DNA of 64,000 nt from Polytrichum commune (lineage: Eukaryota > Streptophyta > Polytrichopsida > Polytrichales > Polytrichaceae), in NCBI GenBank assembly GCA_950295325.1, contig OX485804.1, forward strand, positions 64,698,533 to 64,762,532. Direction: 5' to 3'. Shown here piece by piece: positions 23,135-35,493 of this stretch. The stretch's first letter is position 1; each line of letters starts with the position of its first letter. Under the pieces are notes generated by a model. That model was not told where the DNA came from. It searched no databases and saw nothing but the letters and a program-made list of their open reading frames with translations. The position numbers were made by a program, and so were the translations under genes.

Positions 23135-23695
23135 AGTGCATGTTTACACTAGTAACTAATGATCATGACCATTGCTTTCTCAAATTTCTCATTGGATGAG
23201 GTGCCACTTTGTTTGCACAAGGTCACCCAAAAGAACAAGTGAACATAGGTGAGCATGTTAGAATATGAATGAGAAAGTGACAATAAAGTGATTTGGAATC
23301 ATACAAATCCACAAATAAATAAAGTCGAGAGATTAGTTTTTGCAATTCAAGGTTTGGTGGTCCCCCATATTTGTAGCAAGAGAAGCCAAAGAACTCGTCT
23401 CAGCTTCAAAATAAGGTGACCATATCATAAGGAAAAAATATTGGAAAATTGTATTCAAACATGTCTATTTTTGTAGTAAGTATCATTAGCACATCTTTAA
23501 TTATGGTGTCACTTTACTTGTTTGTTTTCATTGAAAGCATTATGTATTGGTCTAATCATAACCAAGGCCTTTAGAAAATTGATGTGGATTTCTCTTGATC
23601 ATGGCCATTGGGTGTCTTTAGACCGCCGACCATGGCCATGAGAAATTCTAAATCATTTTTTTCTCATGGTCCCTAGTTACGTGTGTAAAATGGCC
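23135..23695. mobile_element. MITE with TTA/TAA-type flanks, about 560 bp
   Basis: The left end GTGCATGTTTACACTAGTAA matches the reverse complement of the right end, GGCCATTTTACACACGTAA, and the match continues for about 35 bp. TTAA flanks both ends (23132-23135, 23696-23699), compatible with a PIF/Harbinger TTA/TAA duplication. The interior is non-coding. Confidence 0.62.
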
Positions 23696-23699
23696 TTAA

Positions 23700-24500
23700 G
23701 TGTACCTCTATTTAATTTAGTGAAAAAAAAGGTGGATCGTACACAACCTTAAGATTGGTTGTTGAGCCTAAGTTGACATTGGAATTGGCATCAAAGATCA
23801 TCACTTTACAAATAGTGGGTTTATGATTTAAGACTTAAATAAGGACTTGGAGGGGATCATTTAATCCGAATTGATGATAAGTGCACCTACACATAGCATT
23901 TCTCAACAACCACACATAATTCCCACTTATTTTCACATTTCAACCTCAAAACCATCCATATAGTCCATAGCATTTAGTGTCAAGAGACAACCGATGTAAG
24001 CTAAAGGACATGCCAACATTTGACAATGCAAGATTTTGAACTTCCCATGGTGCAACCTTAATTATTATTTTTTTTAAAAAAAATCAAGGGTTAAGATTGA
24101 TGTCAACAACGCTAAACTTTCCAAATGATTTAGTGAGCCCTCAAAATTACATTTCAGCATAATATCTAATTTCTTAATAGGACAAGGATATATGCTGACA
24201 AAATTTGTCAATGTATCCAATAATGGTAACCAAAATTGTGGTACCAAGCGTGTCTCGATTTGTTTGGGATGACCTCTTTACTAGTTTGGATCCCTGTCAT
24301 CTCAACTTGTTGCGCACATGCATATGACTTATGAGTTGTAATCAATGTTGCGGGTCGTCCCCACACAATTTGCTCAACATGCCACCGTCGACGCCCATCC
24401 ATTTTAGAGCTTTAGAATGGCAAGTGCATCAATGCCCATGCACCCTCGTTATTTGAAGTTCCTAATTCTACAGTAGATAAAAGTGCAAGGGATGTTATTT
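23700..24500. other. Non-coding AT-rich stretch
   Basis: No gene or clear element boundary seen. Confidence 0.5.
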
Positions 24501-25160
24501 ATTTCCAAAGTGTTTAATGTAGTCACCTCATGCCCCCCCCCCCCAACTCAACATGGACAATATTTTATGAAGTGATTTTCACAACATTTGGTTTTTATAC
24601 AAAGGAGAATTTTGGCATCAAGCGTAGTTTGACACTTGTAGAAGGGCACTAAGGTTTGAGTTGGGACACAAAATTTTAACTGGAATGTATTTTCCTTGTA
24701 ATTACCAACTACCTTCACTAGTTTGGGCAACACCCCGAACCAAAATATTTTCCAAAAATGGCATTTTCATTCAACAATTAGCACCCAATGAGAGATACCC
24801 ATCATCCAATCAATGAGTTTTTGTCTCTTGTAGAGCATGCACACAAGATTATATTCAAAACAACAAAGTCTCGATCATATTCATTCTAACATATTGAAAG
24901 AAGAACGATCAAGTGTTTTCCAAAACCACAAGATTTAAAAATAAAATCACTAATTACCCCAACTCATTATCTTAAACCTTGCAACAATTGGATCTTCTCA
25001 AATCTTGTTTGAATGATTCTTTTCTTTTCTTTTCCTTATCTTCATTTTGAAGTTAGATTTTAAATACAAATGCTTGACCTAGACCATTTTGGCAATAAGT
25101 GAGCTAAAACGCCCTCAACATCAAAAGTGGTCTAGAACTTCTAAGTGCATCCGCATGCAC
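24500..25160. repeat. Dispersed repeat family, copy 1
   Basis: Words such as CAACACCCC-AACCAAA, AATTxCCCCAACTCA, TTGGATCTTCTCAAA and GAAGTTxG recur in the same order at 31.88-32.46 and 32.54-32.80 kb, and inverted at 57.58-58.00 kb. No domain could be named. Confidence 0.55.
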
Positions 25161-27505
25161 CCAAGTGAAACGATCACTTAAGAAATTTACCCTACTTCTC
25201 TAGGTTTATGAACTATATAATTGCCCACAAGGAGTTGAGGGGTAAGGCATTAGATTCCAAGTTGTTTGTAACTCACATAAGGATTTCTTGAGAAACTATT
25301 TCAAAGGAGAACTTCATGAAAACATGAGAACACACATACACACTTTGGTTTCCTTATACTAAATTTAAAAGTAAAAGGGTTGAGAGTTCATTGTAATCAC
25401 ATTCTCTTTGTTTTGATAATTAAGAAACTTGATTTGATCGGTTGGAACATTGTAACTATAATATGATCTTCAAGTGATCAAATTGTCAAATTATAGCTTG
25501 AGATGCGAACACTTCATAAAATGCATAAGATGATCATTACTAAGAATCCATGAGCGAGCTCTTGGAGACAATACAAATGTTTTAAAACTACATATGAGGA
25601 ACAATATTTGCAAAAGAATGATTAAATTTGAGTGAGATCCTATCATTGCAACTCAAAGCCCCATTTTGAGACAAGGTTGTTATTTGAACTAGCGCAACTT
25701 ACGTTTCTTCCAAAATATTTGTAAAAGTTTCTCTCTCTCTCTCTAAACTATGTTTTTACCATGCCCTAAAAGAAATCTCACAGAACGTAAAACATAACCC
25801 CAAAGGTTTAACTACTTTAGGGTTAGGTAAGTTTTACCTAACAAATATCCACCCTAGATCCGATACTATGCATCTACGGACAAGGATAGTTACCTAATCA
25901 TATGTTAAGTGAAAGGAAACAAGAGAACATCCTTTCAAATGTTAAGCCGCATGAGTAGTTTACCCTTGGTAAATTTTGAGATTAGAGTAAAATTGTGTGA
26001 AAGTGTGGAAGGCGTAGGCTAAAGAACATGTAGAATACTCAAGGATGGTTTGAGTATGTATTGATACAAAATGTACGAGTTTGCCTTGTATGATTGGGTT
26101 CTGTTGTTATTCGCCTCGTGTACGTTACTAACCCTCTCTTTGGATTTGGTTGGTGGCATGGGCACAAGTGAGGCAGACCCTTCACAACCTTGACGGCATC
26201 ATTAGGTTTTGTATTTTCATCTTATTACAAAAATAATATGTGGACAACATTTGACTATGTATTTTGTTATGATAAAGAATACTTAGCATGAGAGGATGTG
26301 AGAGGCAACCTTTGAGGTAAACGTTAGATTTAGTCTTTATGCCTTCTTTTGAAGTTTGACCATGAAAGCCTTGGATTTCATATATCAACATCTAGTAAAA
26401 CCTTAGACATGTGAATGCTCAAAGGTTATTTTCTTTAAATTATTAGACAATACTCCAAGATGAAACAGTGACAAGGACATGATGATAGATATGTAATGAT
26501 GTAGCCTTGAGGGATGGTCCCACCCACCCTCCCGGATTTTACAAAGGAACATGAATATGTAGAAGAATAGTTTGGCCTCTAAATAAGAAGATGTATTTTG
26601 AAAGGTTCATGCTTGAAAATAAGCTTAGATGTATTCAAGAAATTCCTAGCTCTCTCTCTCTCTCATAAACTTATGAATTCTTCAAGTCAATTTCGTTTAT
26701 GTTAAAATTATGAAGCTCATGACGACTTTTTATATGATTGTATAGATGTGGCCTAAAACAAACTTTCACAATATCATAGGAAGGTGAAATGTATTTTACA
26801 ACCAAGACTTCATATATTTTGATTAATTTATAAATTGACGGCGTGAATGACCATTAACGGGTTGAGGGAAGCATAAAACAACACATGTTAATTATACTTA
26901 GACATATGTATCTTATTGGTAATTTCTATTTAGAGTTAGTTGATTATGGTTTAACTCTTGGATAATAATCCTCGTTGGATCTTTCCTCCAATACTTTTGC
27001 ACAACATGTTGTGAGAGCCCCGGCATTCAAAGCCATGGTGTTCTTGTCTCCTTGTTGATTTCCATATGTACTCAATCTTTGGGACCATGCTTTTTTACAA
27101 TACTATCATTTGACCACGTTTACTTGATTAAGCTTAGTTTTCATAACATTACGACTCAACTTCATGATGGTCTCATTCCCAAGAAAAAGATTATGATTAA
27201 AAAATCCTTGATAATTTATAGTTGTTTGCCAAAAAGTCCATAGGAAACAACCCGAGCACTCCCCATAAATGGGGAATCCCTGAATCAAAGGGGAAGTATG
27301 CGCATGTCAAACATGGTCCCATGGAACACATCCCAAGGATTTGTGTAATGTTATATTATAATTATATGTATTAGATGGTTTTATATATGCAGGCTTGTGG
27401 TGTTCAAAGGTGCATCCTTGGCAATGTTGGGTGGCGGCAACATGTGACAATACTCTGGTTAATCTCTCTCGGCCTTGGCCTCGTTAATTTTCCCCAAGTT
27501 GTCCC
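25160..27505. other. AT-rich stretch with no recognised gene
   Basis: Short CT microsatellites lie at about 25731-25745 and 26650-26666. A fragment near 27250-27360 (GGGGAATCCC then ATGGTCCCATGGAA) resembles 48.59-48.70 kb, so another old repeat is present. Confidence 0.5.
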
Positions 27506-27515
27506 TTCCAAGTTT

Positions 27516-27724
27516 GGAAAGAGGGAATTGATGCATACAAATGTACCTCTCATTCGTGCAACATGAAAACCACAAACTAGTATGCAACACAAAGGTTTTG
27601 TTTGTTTGTTTTTATAGTTTAGTTGACAACGTGATTAAGTTCAAACACATAGGGTTTCTCTGGTCCAATTTATATGTTGGATGAATGAGAGATACGCTCA
27701 TATGCGACAATTCCCTCTATATCC
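27516..27724. mobile_element. Mutator-like MITE, copy A, 209 bp with 9-bp target duplication
   Basis: The ends GGAAAGAGGGAATTG and, inverted, GGATATAGAGGGAATTG extend into roughly 50-bp inverted repeats containing CATA-x-GAG and CTCTCATTCxT words. TCCAAGTTT is repeated directly on both sides (27507-27515, 27725-27733). A 9-bp duplication fits Mutator-like elements. Confidence 0.78.
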
Positions 27725-27733
27725 TCCAAGTTT

Positions 27734-28041
27734 GGTGTGGGGGTGTTTCCAATGGTGTACTTTTACTCTTTTTTTTTCTTTTTTTTTGTGTGTGTACAAT
27801 TTGAAGAGATTCAATTACAAAGAGGTAATCATACAACCGCTGCAAGGAGAAACCAACATAAGCCCGTTTAAAGCATGATGGGTTTGACCTTCCACAAATC
27901 TACTCCTAGTGACTACGAGTCTTTTAACACACCAACCCATATCAAACTCTTTCAAAACATCCCTACATGCCATGTCAAGTACCTTCTCTAGATTATTGGG
28001 TTTGATTTTGTATCATTGGCAACAAAGATCATCGTTTAGTA
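27734..28041. other. Non-coding stretch with a T/C run
   Basis: A poly-T tract interrupted by C lies at 27768-27790. No gene seen. Confidence 0.5.
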
Positions 28042-28044
28042 TTA

Positions 28045-28557
28045 GGACCACTTCACGCATGAGCCAAGAGCCGTGACCATGGAATTGTGAGAGCCCAAAA
28101 GAAAGTGTCCAAAGGCCGTCCCAAGTCACCTCCCAAACCACGTAGTGTGGTCATGGACCCTCAAGTGTAGTGTAAAATCATATGTGAACGGGCCCTCAAC
28201 CAAATGCTATTTCAATGAATTTCTATTCACGTAGGTCTTCACACATGATAAAATAAATAAATCAACGGTTGTGAACGTTCGAAGTGCCACAGTCTACCAG
28301 TTTTGTGTTAGGCCTACCTCCAAGAGGTGGTTTTTGAAATTAGTGCAAGTGACCATGAAACACGATCCATTTGATGCCATGTAAGAAGGAATCCACATAG
28401 ACTTTTACATCCATCTTGCATTCACTTATATACTCCGGTGGTCCCTCAAGCGTAGTAGTGGGAAGTAGCGAACTTGGACCGGCTCCGCGTTTTCCACCAA
28501 TGAGAGTGCTTGAAGTGTAGTGGTCACGGGCTCTCAGTCTCGTGTGCGAAGTGGCCC
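28045..28557. mobile_element. PIF/Harbinger-like MITE, 513 bp
   Basis: The left end GGACCACTTCACGCATGAG matches the inverted right end GGGCCACTTCGCACACGAG, and similarity continues through GAGCC-GTGACCA (about 38 bp). TTA directly flanks both sides (28042-28044, 28558-28560). The interior lacks coding capacity. Confidence 0.8.
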
Positions 28558-28559
28558 TT

Positions 28560-28950
28560 AGAATTAAATAAAATTGGAGTGATTAGATTGGCTGAGCCAT
28601 TCAACCCTAGAATGTTGTTCGGTTCAAGGGAATTGGAAAGGATCTAAGTTCGAGATGTCTTGGGGTTTACTTTAACTCCATTGTAAAGCAATCGGGCCCT
28701 CACAATGGTGTGATTTGTTTTTCGCCGTCAATTTAAATGCCACCGGGACTCATTCAAAACGCGGTTTCTGTGCCACCCAAGGTACTCCTCCGTAACTTAG
28801 ACTTTGCTATTAAACTCGCTTAAAATACGAGTGAATTGAATCGGCCCTTCACTCCTCCACTCCCGTCAAGAATGTCTATAAGTTAACGTACGTGGCCACT
28901 TCCAACTCCACATACACTTCGAGCTAGATGGGTTTTAAATGTTTCCTTTT
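28560..28950. other. Non-coding stretch
   Basis: Slightly less AT-rich than its surroundings. No gene or boundary seen. Confidence 0.5.
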
Positions 28951-29087
28951 CTTTTTTTCATACTAGCCCACTTCTCGTAAGATACGAAACACGCGATTAG
29001 TACAAGATGGTGAGCGATTCCCAATCGAGGTCGTAGTCACTTTCCTCATAATTTTTAGGGTTCAAAATGAATATCTCAGTGCATTGT

Positions 29088-29194
29088 CGTCTTCTTTTTT
29101 GGCAGCAATTGAAAATTCAATTGCAAGAAAGGATCCAATATACAACCAAACCGGGCGAACCAACACAACCCGAGTGGAAATCAAGGCCTCTTGA
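29088..29194 (-). mobile_element. 5'-truncated L1-type LINE tail inside repeat copy 1
   Basis: Read on the minus strand it matches the 3' tail of the L1-type LINE at 31.08-31.19 kb. TGCATTGT flanks it directly on both sides (29080-29087, 29195-29202). Confidence 0.85.
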
Positions 29195-29381
29195 TGCATT
29201 GTTAAAGTGAAGATTCTTGTGCTAATTAAATGGTCATAAAGGATTCATTTTTCATACCAGCCTGCTTCTCGTAGGATACGAAACACGCGATTAGTACAAG
29301 ATGGTGAGCGATTCCCAATCGAGGTCGTAGTCACTTTCCTCACAATTTTTAGGGTTCAAAATGGATATCTCAATGCATCGT

Positions 29382-29485
29382 CTTCTTTTTTGGCAACAAT
29401 TAAAAATTCAATTGCAAGAAAGAACCCAAAATACAATCAACTCGGGCGAACCAACACAACCCGAGTGGAAATCAAGGCCTCTTGG
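29382..29485 (-). mobile_element. 5'-truncated L1-type LINE tail inside repeat copy 2
   Basis: This is the same insertion as in copy 1, at the same position, with flanks TGCATCGT and TGCATTGT. It was therefore duplicated together with the host repeat rather than inserted twice. Confidence 0.85.
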
Positions 29486-29702
29486 TGCATTGTTAAAGTG
29501 AAGATTCTTGTGCTAATGAAATGGTCACAAAGGATTTCTTTTTCATACTAGCCCACTTCTCGTAGGATACGAAACACGCGATTAGGACAAGATGGTTCCC
29601 AATCGAGGTCATACTCACTTTCCTCCCAATTTTTAGAGCTTGAATGAATATCTCAATGCATTGTCAAAGTGAAGATTCTTATGCTAATTAAATGGTCATA
29701 TA

Positions 29703-30740
29703 TTGCCCCCCCCCCCCGCGGTGATTATTTTGACTCTTCAGTTTAGATTGATATCATATTTTAAGCACATAGTCCAACCTTTCTTAAACACATTGTTTTT
29801 TGGTACATGTTTGTTGGAGCCCCACCATACTACATAGAAATCAAATACAAATGTTTGATTAAGAACAACAGTTGACTAAGGGTTGTTTATCTTGGTTGTT
29901 GGATAAGCTCGGGAATCGTCTTGTTCATTCTCATAGTTGTGAATTGTGACAATTGTCATTTTGAGTTTCAAAAGTAACGAGATTCAAAGTAACGGGATTG
30001 AAAAGTAACAAGATTCAAAGTGAAGACTCTCTTGATGTTTTAAATGATCACACGGGTCTTTTAAATTGTGTTCATTGTTACATCATCTACTAGTATGGTG
30101 TTTGTATTATGAGCACACAGTCCAATCTCATTGTAACATGTGTTCTTTTTCTTTTTCTTTTTCTTTTTCTTTTTTGTTCCTTGAATGCCTTGCCTTGCCA
30201 TATACCAACCAAGTACATGTGTCCGATTTAGAAGAGTGGCCACATAAGGCTCAAATACCTTAGCGGCATAATATTATGATCCAATCAGTGCCATTTTCCT
30301 TCCCAATTCAAACCTTTTATATAAAAATATATATTGTACGTATTTTTTATAGTAGGAAACTTCATGTGATGACTTGTGGACAAGAAAAACGACACCCAAC
30401 TTGAACGTGTAGTTAATCATCCCATTAACTTATAGATTTCAATTGTTGACACTCATAACCTCTTTGGAAGTACAATAGGGGGTATAGATTCACTTCAAGT
30501 TTTTCGCTGCTTCAGAAGTTTTTCGGGTTTGACCGATCAAGATAGAAATCAAATTGGAAGGTTTCCAAGTCCTCTACAAGGCAACTTGGAAACTTGATTC
30601 ACGGGCATACTAATCTTGAGCTCGAAATTGGACTCGGGGTCTACATCTTAGACCCTAAATGATCATGCCCTTTCCCAACTAAAATTGGCCCAAAAATTAG
30701 ACGTGCTTTTGACGTACTGTTTTTGGTGGTAATCATTCTA
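29703..30740. other. Repeat remnants and non-coding DNA
   Basis: The stretch starts with a C run (about 29705-29717). The parts at 29720-29880 and 30060-30250 resemble the dispersed repeat of 14.8 and 22.1 kb. A (TTTTTC)n run lies at about 30146-30172. No gene seen. Confidence 0.55.
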
Positions 30741-30744
30741 AAGG

Positions 30745-31195
30745 GTGACACGTGAATGTCAATTGTATTGGTGTTCGAGGCATGGTGTTGGCCCATATCA
30801 CATAAATAATCAGCCGTTTATTCCACGATACAAGGGAGATTATAACAATACAATATGGTATTTAATGTGCTGCAATGGTCCATTGTTAAAACACGACAAG
30901 TCATTTGGGACACCATGCATGTTTTTGGTAGGATTGAGTGGCAATGGACTCTGGTGGATTTGGAAAAGGCTCCGGACGTTGCCTACCAAGATATTCTTAA
31001 CGATTTCGATTCAAGCTGGGGGGTCAAAGGTCTCATTGTGACGTGGAGTAACTTAGTGGTCACGTGGAAGGTTAGGCCCAAGATGGGCATTATTTCTTCA
31101 TCCCCCCTTGGTTTGTGTTGGTTCTTCTGAGGTGGTTGTATTTTGGTTCCTTTCTTGCGATTGAATTTTCAATTTGTGCCAAAAAACAACAACAA
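30745..31195 (+). pseudogene. 3' end of a plant L1-type LINE, copy B
   Basis: The frame from 30855 reads MVFNVLQWSIVKTRQVIWDT and AYQDILNDFDSSWGVKGLIV, aligning with copy A at 17.8 kb through the final non-coding tail. Unlike copy A, this part is open to 31130. The upstream zinc-binding part is missing or frameshifted. The tail ends in a CAACAACAACAA run rather than pure poly(A). Confidence 0.8.
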
Positions 31196-31199
31196 CAAT

Positions 31200-31880
31200 A
31201 TAATTGAAGGTGGTCATAGGAAGTAACAATAATAAACAACTTTTAAAGACTTCAATGACAATTGATGGGCAACCAATGAAGGGCTTGGACGCACTCTAAA
31301 AATATAAACAAGCTCTCTCTCTCTCTCTCACTTGAAATTTTGTTTGTAATATTTCATGTAGCTGATTTTGGATGAAATTCTTGCCACCCAAGAGATCCTC
31401 TATTCTTAACCCTTAAAGGACCAAAGGGTTTGAATATTTACGGCCACGTACACAATTTACACGAGCCTCATCAAGTGCACTAAAGGTTTATTTTTCAAGT
31501 TTATACTTTATTATACATTATTTGTATCAAGGATGAATTTAAAAATAGACTCACGTGTGACATTAATGATAAAAAATTATGTACATATTTGCATCCAAGG
31601 GCATCCATGTTGTGTACATACATAACCCAAATCCTCAATATTTCAAAGTAATTTCTAAAATATTACAAGATTCAGGGTATTGGAAATTCAAATGAGAATG
31701 TATTGGATATATCTCAATAATGTTCATCAATAGATGTGCATATGAACCCGTGCTTATTCAAATTACTTCGTAAGCCCCCTAAAATACATGTTTATCTCGT
31801 GTATTTCAAATCTCTATAAGGGAGTGACCCCCTCCTCATGTGCATAAATCATTTATTACCATCAAGGGTCCCAAATGCTC
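31200..31880. other. Non-coding AT-rich stretch
   Basis: A CT dinucleotide run lies at 31314-31329. GGGAGTGACCCCC near 31816 recalls the right end of the 11.2-11.8 kb element, but no matching left end was found. Confidence 0.5.
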
Positions 31881-32800
31881 TCTTTTGAAAAAGAAAAGCC
31901 GACGTTGAGCCACATCATGTCTTCATAACCCCCCCCCCCAAACTCGGCACAAAGATTCCTTTATGTTTCGTGAGTAAAGAGTGATTTTGAAGCTTGAAGA
32001 AAAGCATAAATCTTGACTTTTTGCTCGCATGTGTTTCCCATTGTAGATATCCACCATTTTTAGTATTGTGGGCAACACCCCAAACCAAACATGCTTCAAA
32101 AATGACATTCATGTTCATTATGAGAGACATTGTGTGGTCAATGAACTTTGCGACCACCTCTAGACTGGGCATACGAAGTCCAAATTTGAAAACTCGTTAT
32201 GCTAACAATATAGATATTTTTTAATCAAAGGTCCTCATCCCATCATCCAACTCTAGAATCTAAAAACATAATTTCACTAGTTGCCCCAAGATGAAAACTC
32301 AACTTTGCAATCGTTGGATCTTCTCACAATGTGTTCAAACAAAGAGATTTCTTCCCAAATCTTCATAACAAAGTTGGTTTCCACATATAAGTGATTGATC
32401 ATATTTAAATATGTTGGTGAGACACCCATCATCCACTCAATGAACTTTGACCGCCTCTAGAAAAAACAAATGAACTCCAAATTCAAAAACCCAAATCCCT
32501 ACATGTATGATGCTTTCCAATTTTGTGCACGTGCATATGTCTATATCCAAGGGACCACACCCATCCCGTCATCCAAATACATATACGAAAACACCTTCAC
32601 TAGTTGCCCTGAACTTCATATATTCACCTTCGTGACCATCAAATCTTCTCAAAATTTGTTGGAATGACGATGTTTTTTGTTTTCTCGTGTTCATTATGAA
32701 GTTGGCTTCTACAAGCAAGTGACCGATCGAAATAAACGTTGACAACATCAGGCTCGAATGCCCTCGACACCAAGAGTGGTATAAAAGTATTAAGTTCATT
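31880..32800. repeat. Dispersed repeat family, copies 2 and 3
   Basis: Two head-to-tail members (about 31880-32460 and 32540-32800) share CACTAGTTGCCC, TTGGATCTTCTCA or AAATCTTCTCA, and AAGTTGGxTTC words with each other and with 24.5 and 57.6 kb. Minus-strand frames of up to 85 codons occur but carry no known domain. Confidence 0.6.
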
Positions 32801-33046
32801 GAAAATGCACCCGGGACATTAAAAAAGGGTTATATAAGGTACCTCAAAAAGCCGAAAAGTGAGGCTCCTCGCAATCCTTTTCCTTTGATTGTGGTGTCAG
32901 ATGTGCCTTTGCTGAAGTTGTAAGTTGCCGACGGCCTCCGTGCATCCACCTATCTTTCAAGTCCATGATTCCACAATAACTTATGAAGGCTTACACTTAG
33001 CCCGGACTCGAGAAATGACATGATATGACATGATATAATAGTCGGT

Positions 33047-33442
33047 CACTACACCAAATATGATATCTAGTGTCACCAATTCTAATTGTTTTGCTCAATA
33101 CTAATTGTAATTAAACCGCGGTATAGTGTCACCAACACTAAATGTTAACCCAACATTATTTTTCATTCCTTGTGATGTAAATTATTTTGGGGATTGTAGA
33201 GTTATAGTGTTGCAATTACTGTCACTTACCAAGTGATTTTTCATCCATTTTTTCAATTATCCATGACAATATTTCATCACAAGTTGTTGACACTTGAGAG
33301 AAGGTAGGGTTATTGGCCAATGGATGAACTCGTCCATCATCCGTGATAGTATTTGTTCACTTATTCATAAGAGGTGTCATCCGAAAGAGTTACCATAGTG
33401 GCATAAAATACCATGTGACACTAAATATCATGTTTAGTGTAG
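33047..33442. mobile_element. CACTA-like terminal sequence and related repeat
   Basis: The left end CACTACACCAAATATGATAT then TAGTGTCAC looks like a CACTA transposon terminus. The segment ending near 33442, inverted, reads CTACACTAAACATGATAT then TAGTGTCAC. A related segment at 36900-37040 shows similarity continuing past this point, so the right boundary is uncertain. Confidence 0.5.
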
Positions 33443-35490
33443 CTGGTCTTTGCAAAACCTTTCACATGTGGAAATGGACTCCCTTAGTAGATAATAAAAG
33501 GTCTTATTTTTGTGAATTCTTTTTACGGTGCATATTATTATTTTACTTGCACTTTTCATAGATTTATAAATGTTCATATAATTTTTCATGCTCTCATCAG
33601 GCCGCAACATAGAGAAATTGTTGGAGGTGTTGCTTATAGGCACACGTTATATCTCATTCATCGTTGGCCTACATTGATTGTCTTGTAATCACTGGGTGAC
33701 AAGTAGAGGGGGTGTTATGTGACACTCAATGTTACACGACAAGTTAGAAATACCACTTTAATTAACACGAAACATCAATTTGAATGCCACACTAAATTAG
33801 ACATGAATTTTAGTGTCGTAGAAGGTTTGTCCTTATTTGCCACTTGCATCACATCATGTGCGAGGAGTCACCGATGGGAAGAAGTTGGAAACAATCAATC
33901 TAAACCTTAAGTTTCCCAAAGCTAGCCAATGTTTTGGGAATAAACAAATGTGTTTGCTTTAACCCCTAAAAACTCAAGCCCTTTATATCACAATAAAGAA
34001 GTGAAAGAAAAATCACATGTACTCAACAATGACCATCCATTAATGAAAATCAAAAGTAACACGTTCACATGTATTTGGCTAATTGGATATAGACTTACAC
34101 ATGTTTAAAGTACAAAATAAATAAATCGGTATCCACTTATGAAATTCCTTGGAAGTTCTACAATAAGGTCCATTTTACACAAGAGAGGTTGAGAGCTTCA
34201 AGATTGAAGCTTGCAAAAAGGGGTGTTCTCATTATTGAAGACCCTCTCAATCGAGCTCCTTTGTTCAACTCTATGCTAAGAGCTTTCAACTTGAGATCAT
34301 CCAATTTATACCATGCTTACAATGCTCAATCGCCATCTTCATGGATCCAATGTGGAATGACTACAACAAACTCTCAATGGTTTTTCTACAAGTTCTCAAT
34401 CAAAATCCTAACTTGTCTTGCGGAGGTTGCTCTAGAATGAGATTTTAAGCTCTAACTTCATGTTTCATGTCCCAAGTCAATGGGGTTTCAAGCATTCCTT
34501 GGCTTGTTATTCGTGTGTTTGGAAGTAATCCTCATGTGATATCTCACCTCGAGCATGGTCATTTTATACTTGCTCAAACTATTGAAAGCTTGAAGATCGA
34601 TGAATCTCTCCATAGTTTGGGATGAGGAGGACAACTTGGGCAACTTGAGCATCAAACTCTCAACAAACGTAACTTCAAGATCTCTTCAACAACGAGTGTA
34701 TCACAAAACTCCTCATGGTGCTCAATATTGTAATATGGATATTTTTTACTCTTTCTCGGCATGTTGGAGAGGGTGAGAGCAAACTATCCCATACGAAGAT
34801 ACTTTTTGTTCATACGACGTAAAAACATTTTGAATAATATGCAATTCAAAGGTTATTTTTATCAATTGATGTTCCAGAATAATTAGTTCCAACAACCTCA
34901 TATTAATCTAGACGAAGCCATTTGAGATGAATTGGCCACAACCCTATAGGAGTCTTTATGCAACTGGATGCGAGGTACTCTCAATATGCAACAATTCTCT
35001 CAAGTGGAGGCCACACACATATGAGAACATCAGTTGCAAAACGGAGTTTGATCATCCAAGATGAAAGAATTTTGACCTTGGCTTGTGCCTAGCCACATGG
35101 AGTTGGGTTTCGAGGTTGGTCCCTCTTTTATTGGGTAATTGTCCATTTGTAACTCCGATCTACAACGGATGTTTGTTAGGCTCAAAAAATTTCTTTCCGG
35201 TTGGAGTTGAAACCACTAAGTACCCATGAATCGAGATCGTTTTGTAATGCCCTCAAAACGGAGTGGGGGGGTTTGCCTCACTCTTTGTACTTTTCCTTCT
35301 GCAGTGTAAATGTGAACTTCAAATAAAATGTTTCAAGTGTCATGTTTATATATTATGTGGACCCCTTGGCATTACCATCACCAACATCAAGGTTGTAGTG
35401 AGAACTTATTCCTTTAGGTTAGTTGTTGATTCATCCCAATTAAGTCCACCAGACTAATTCAAGGTCTTTGTGAATGTTTATCCAACACCT
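33443..35490. other. AT-rich stretch with no recognised gene
   Basis: A segment at 35030-35120 resembles one arm of the inverted repeat at 40.8 kb. A fragment of the Mutator-like MITE family lies at about 34965-35010. Open frames, for example 34189-34440, have no domain. Confidence 0.5.
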
Positions 35491-35493
35491 ATT

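Larger units (their letters stand above)
28954..29700 (+). repeat. Three tandem copies of a roughly 290-bp repeat
   Basis: Copies begin near 28954, 29248 and 29540 (periods 294 and 291 bp), each opening TTTTTCATAC and continuing ACGAAACACGCGATTAG, CCCAATCGAGGTC and AGTGAAGATTCTT. The first two contain an insertion absent from the third, which is therefore only about 160 bp long. Confidence 0.9.

Noticed and set aside
28954-29700. CRISPR-like or satellite array
   Set aside because: Only three units, a 290-bp period and no unique spacers; this is a local tandem duplication in plant DNA.
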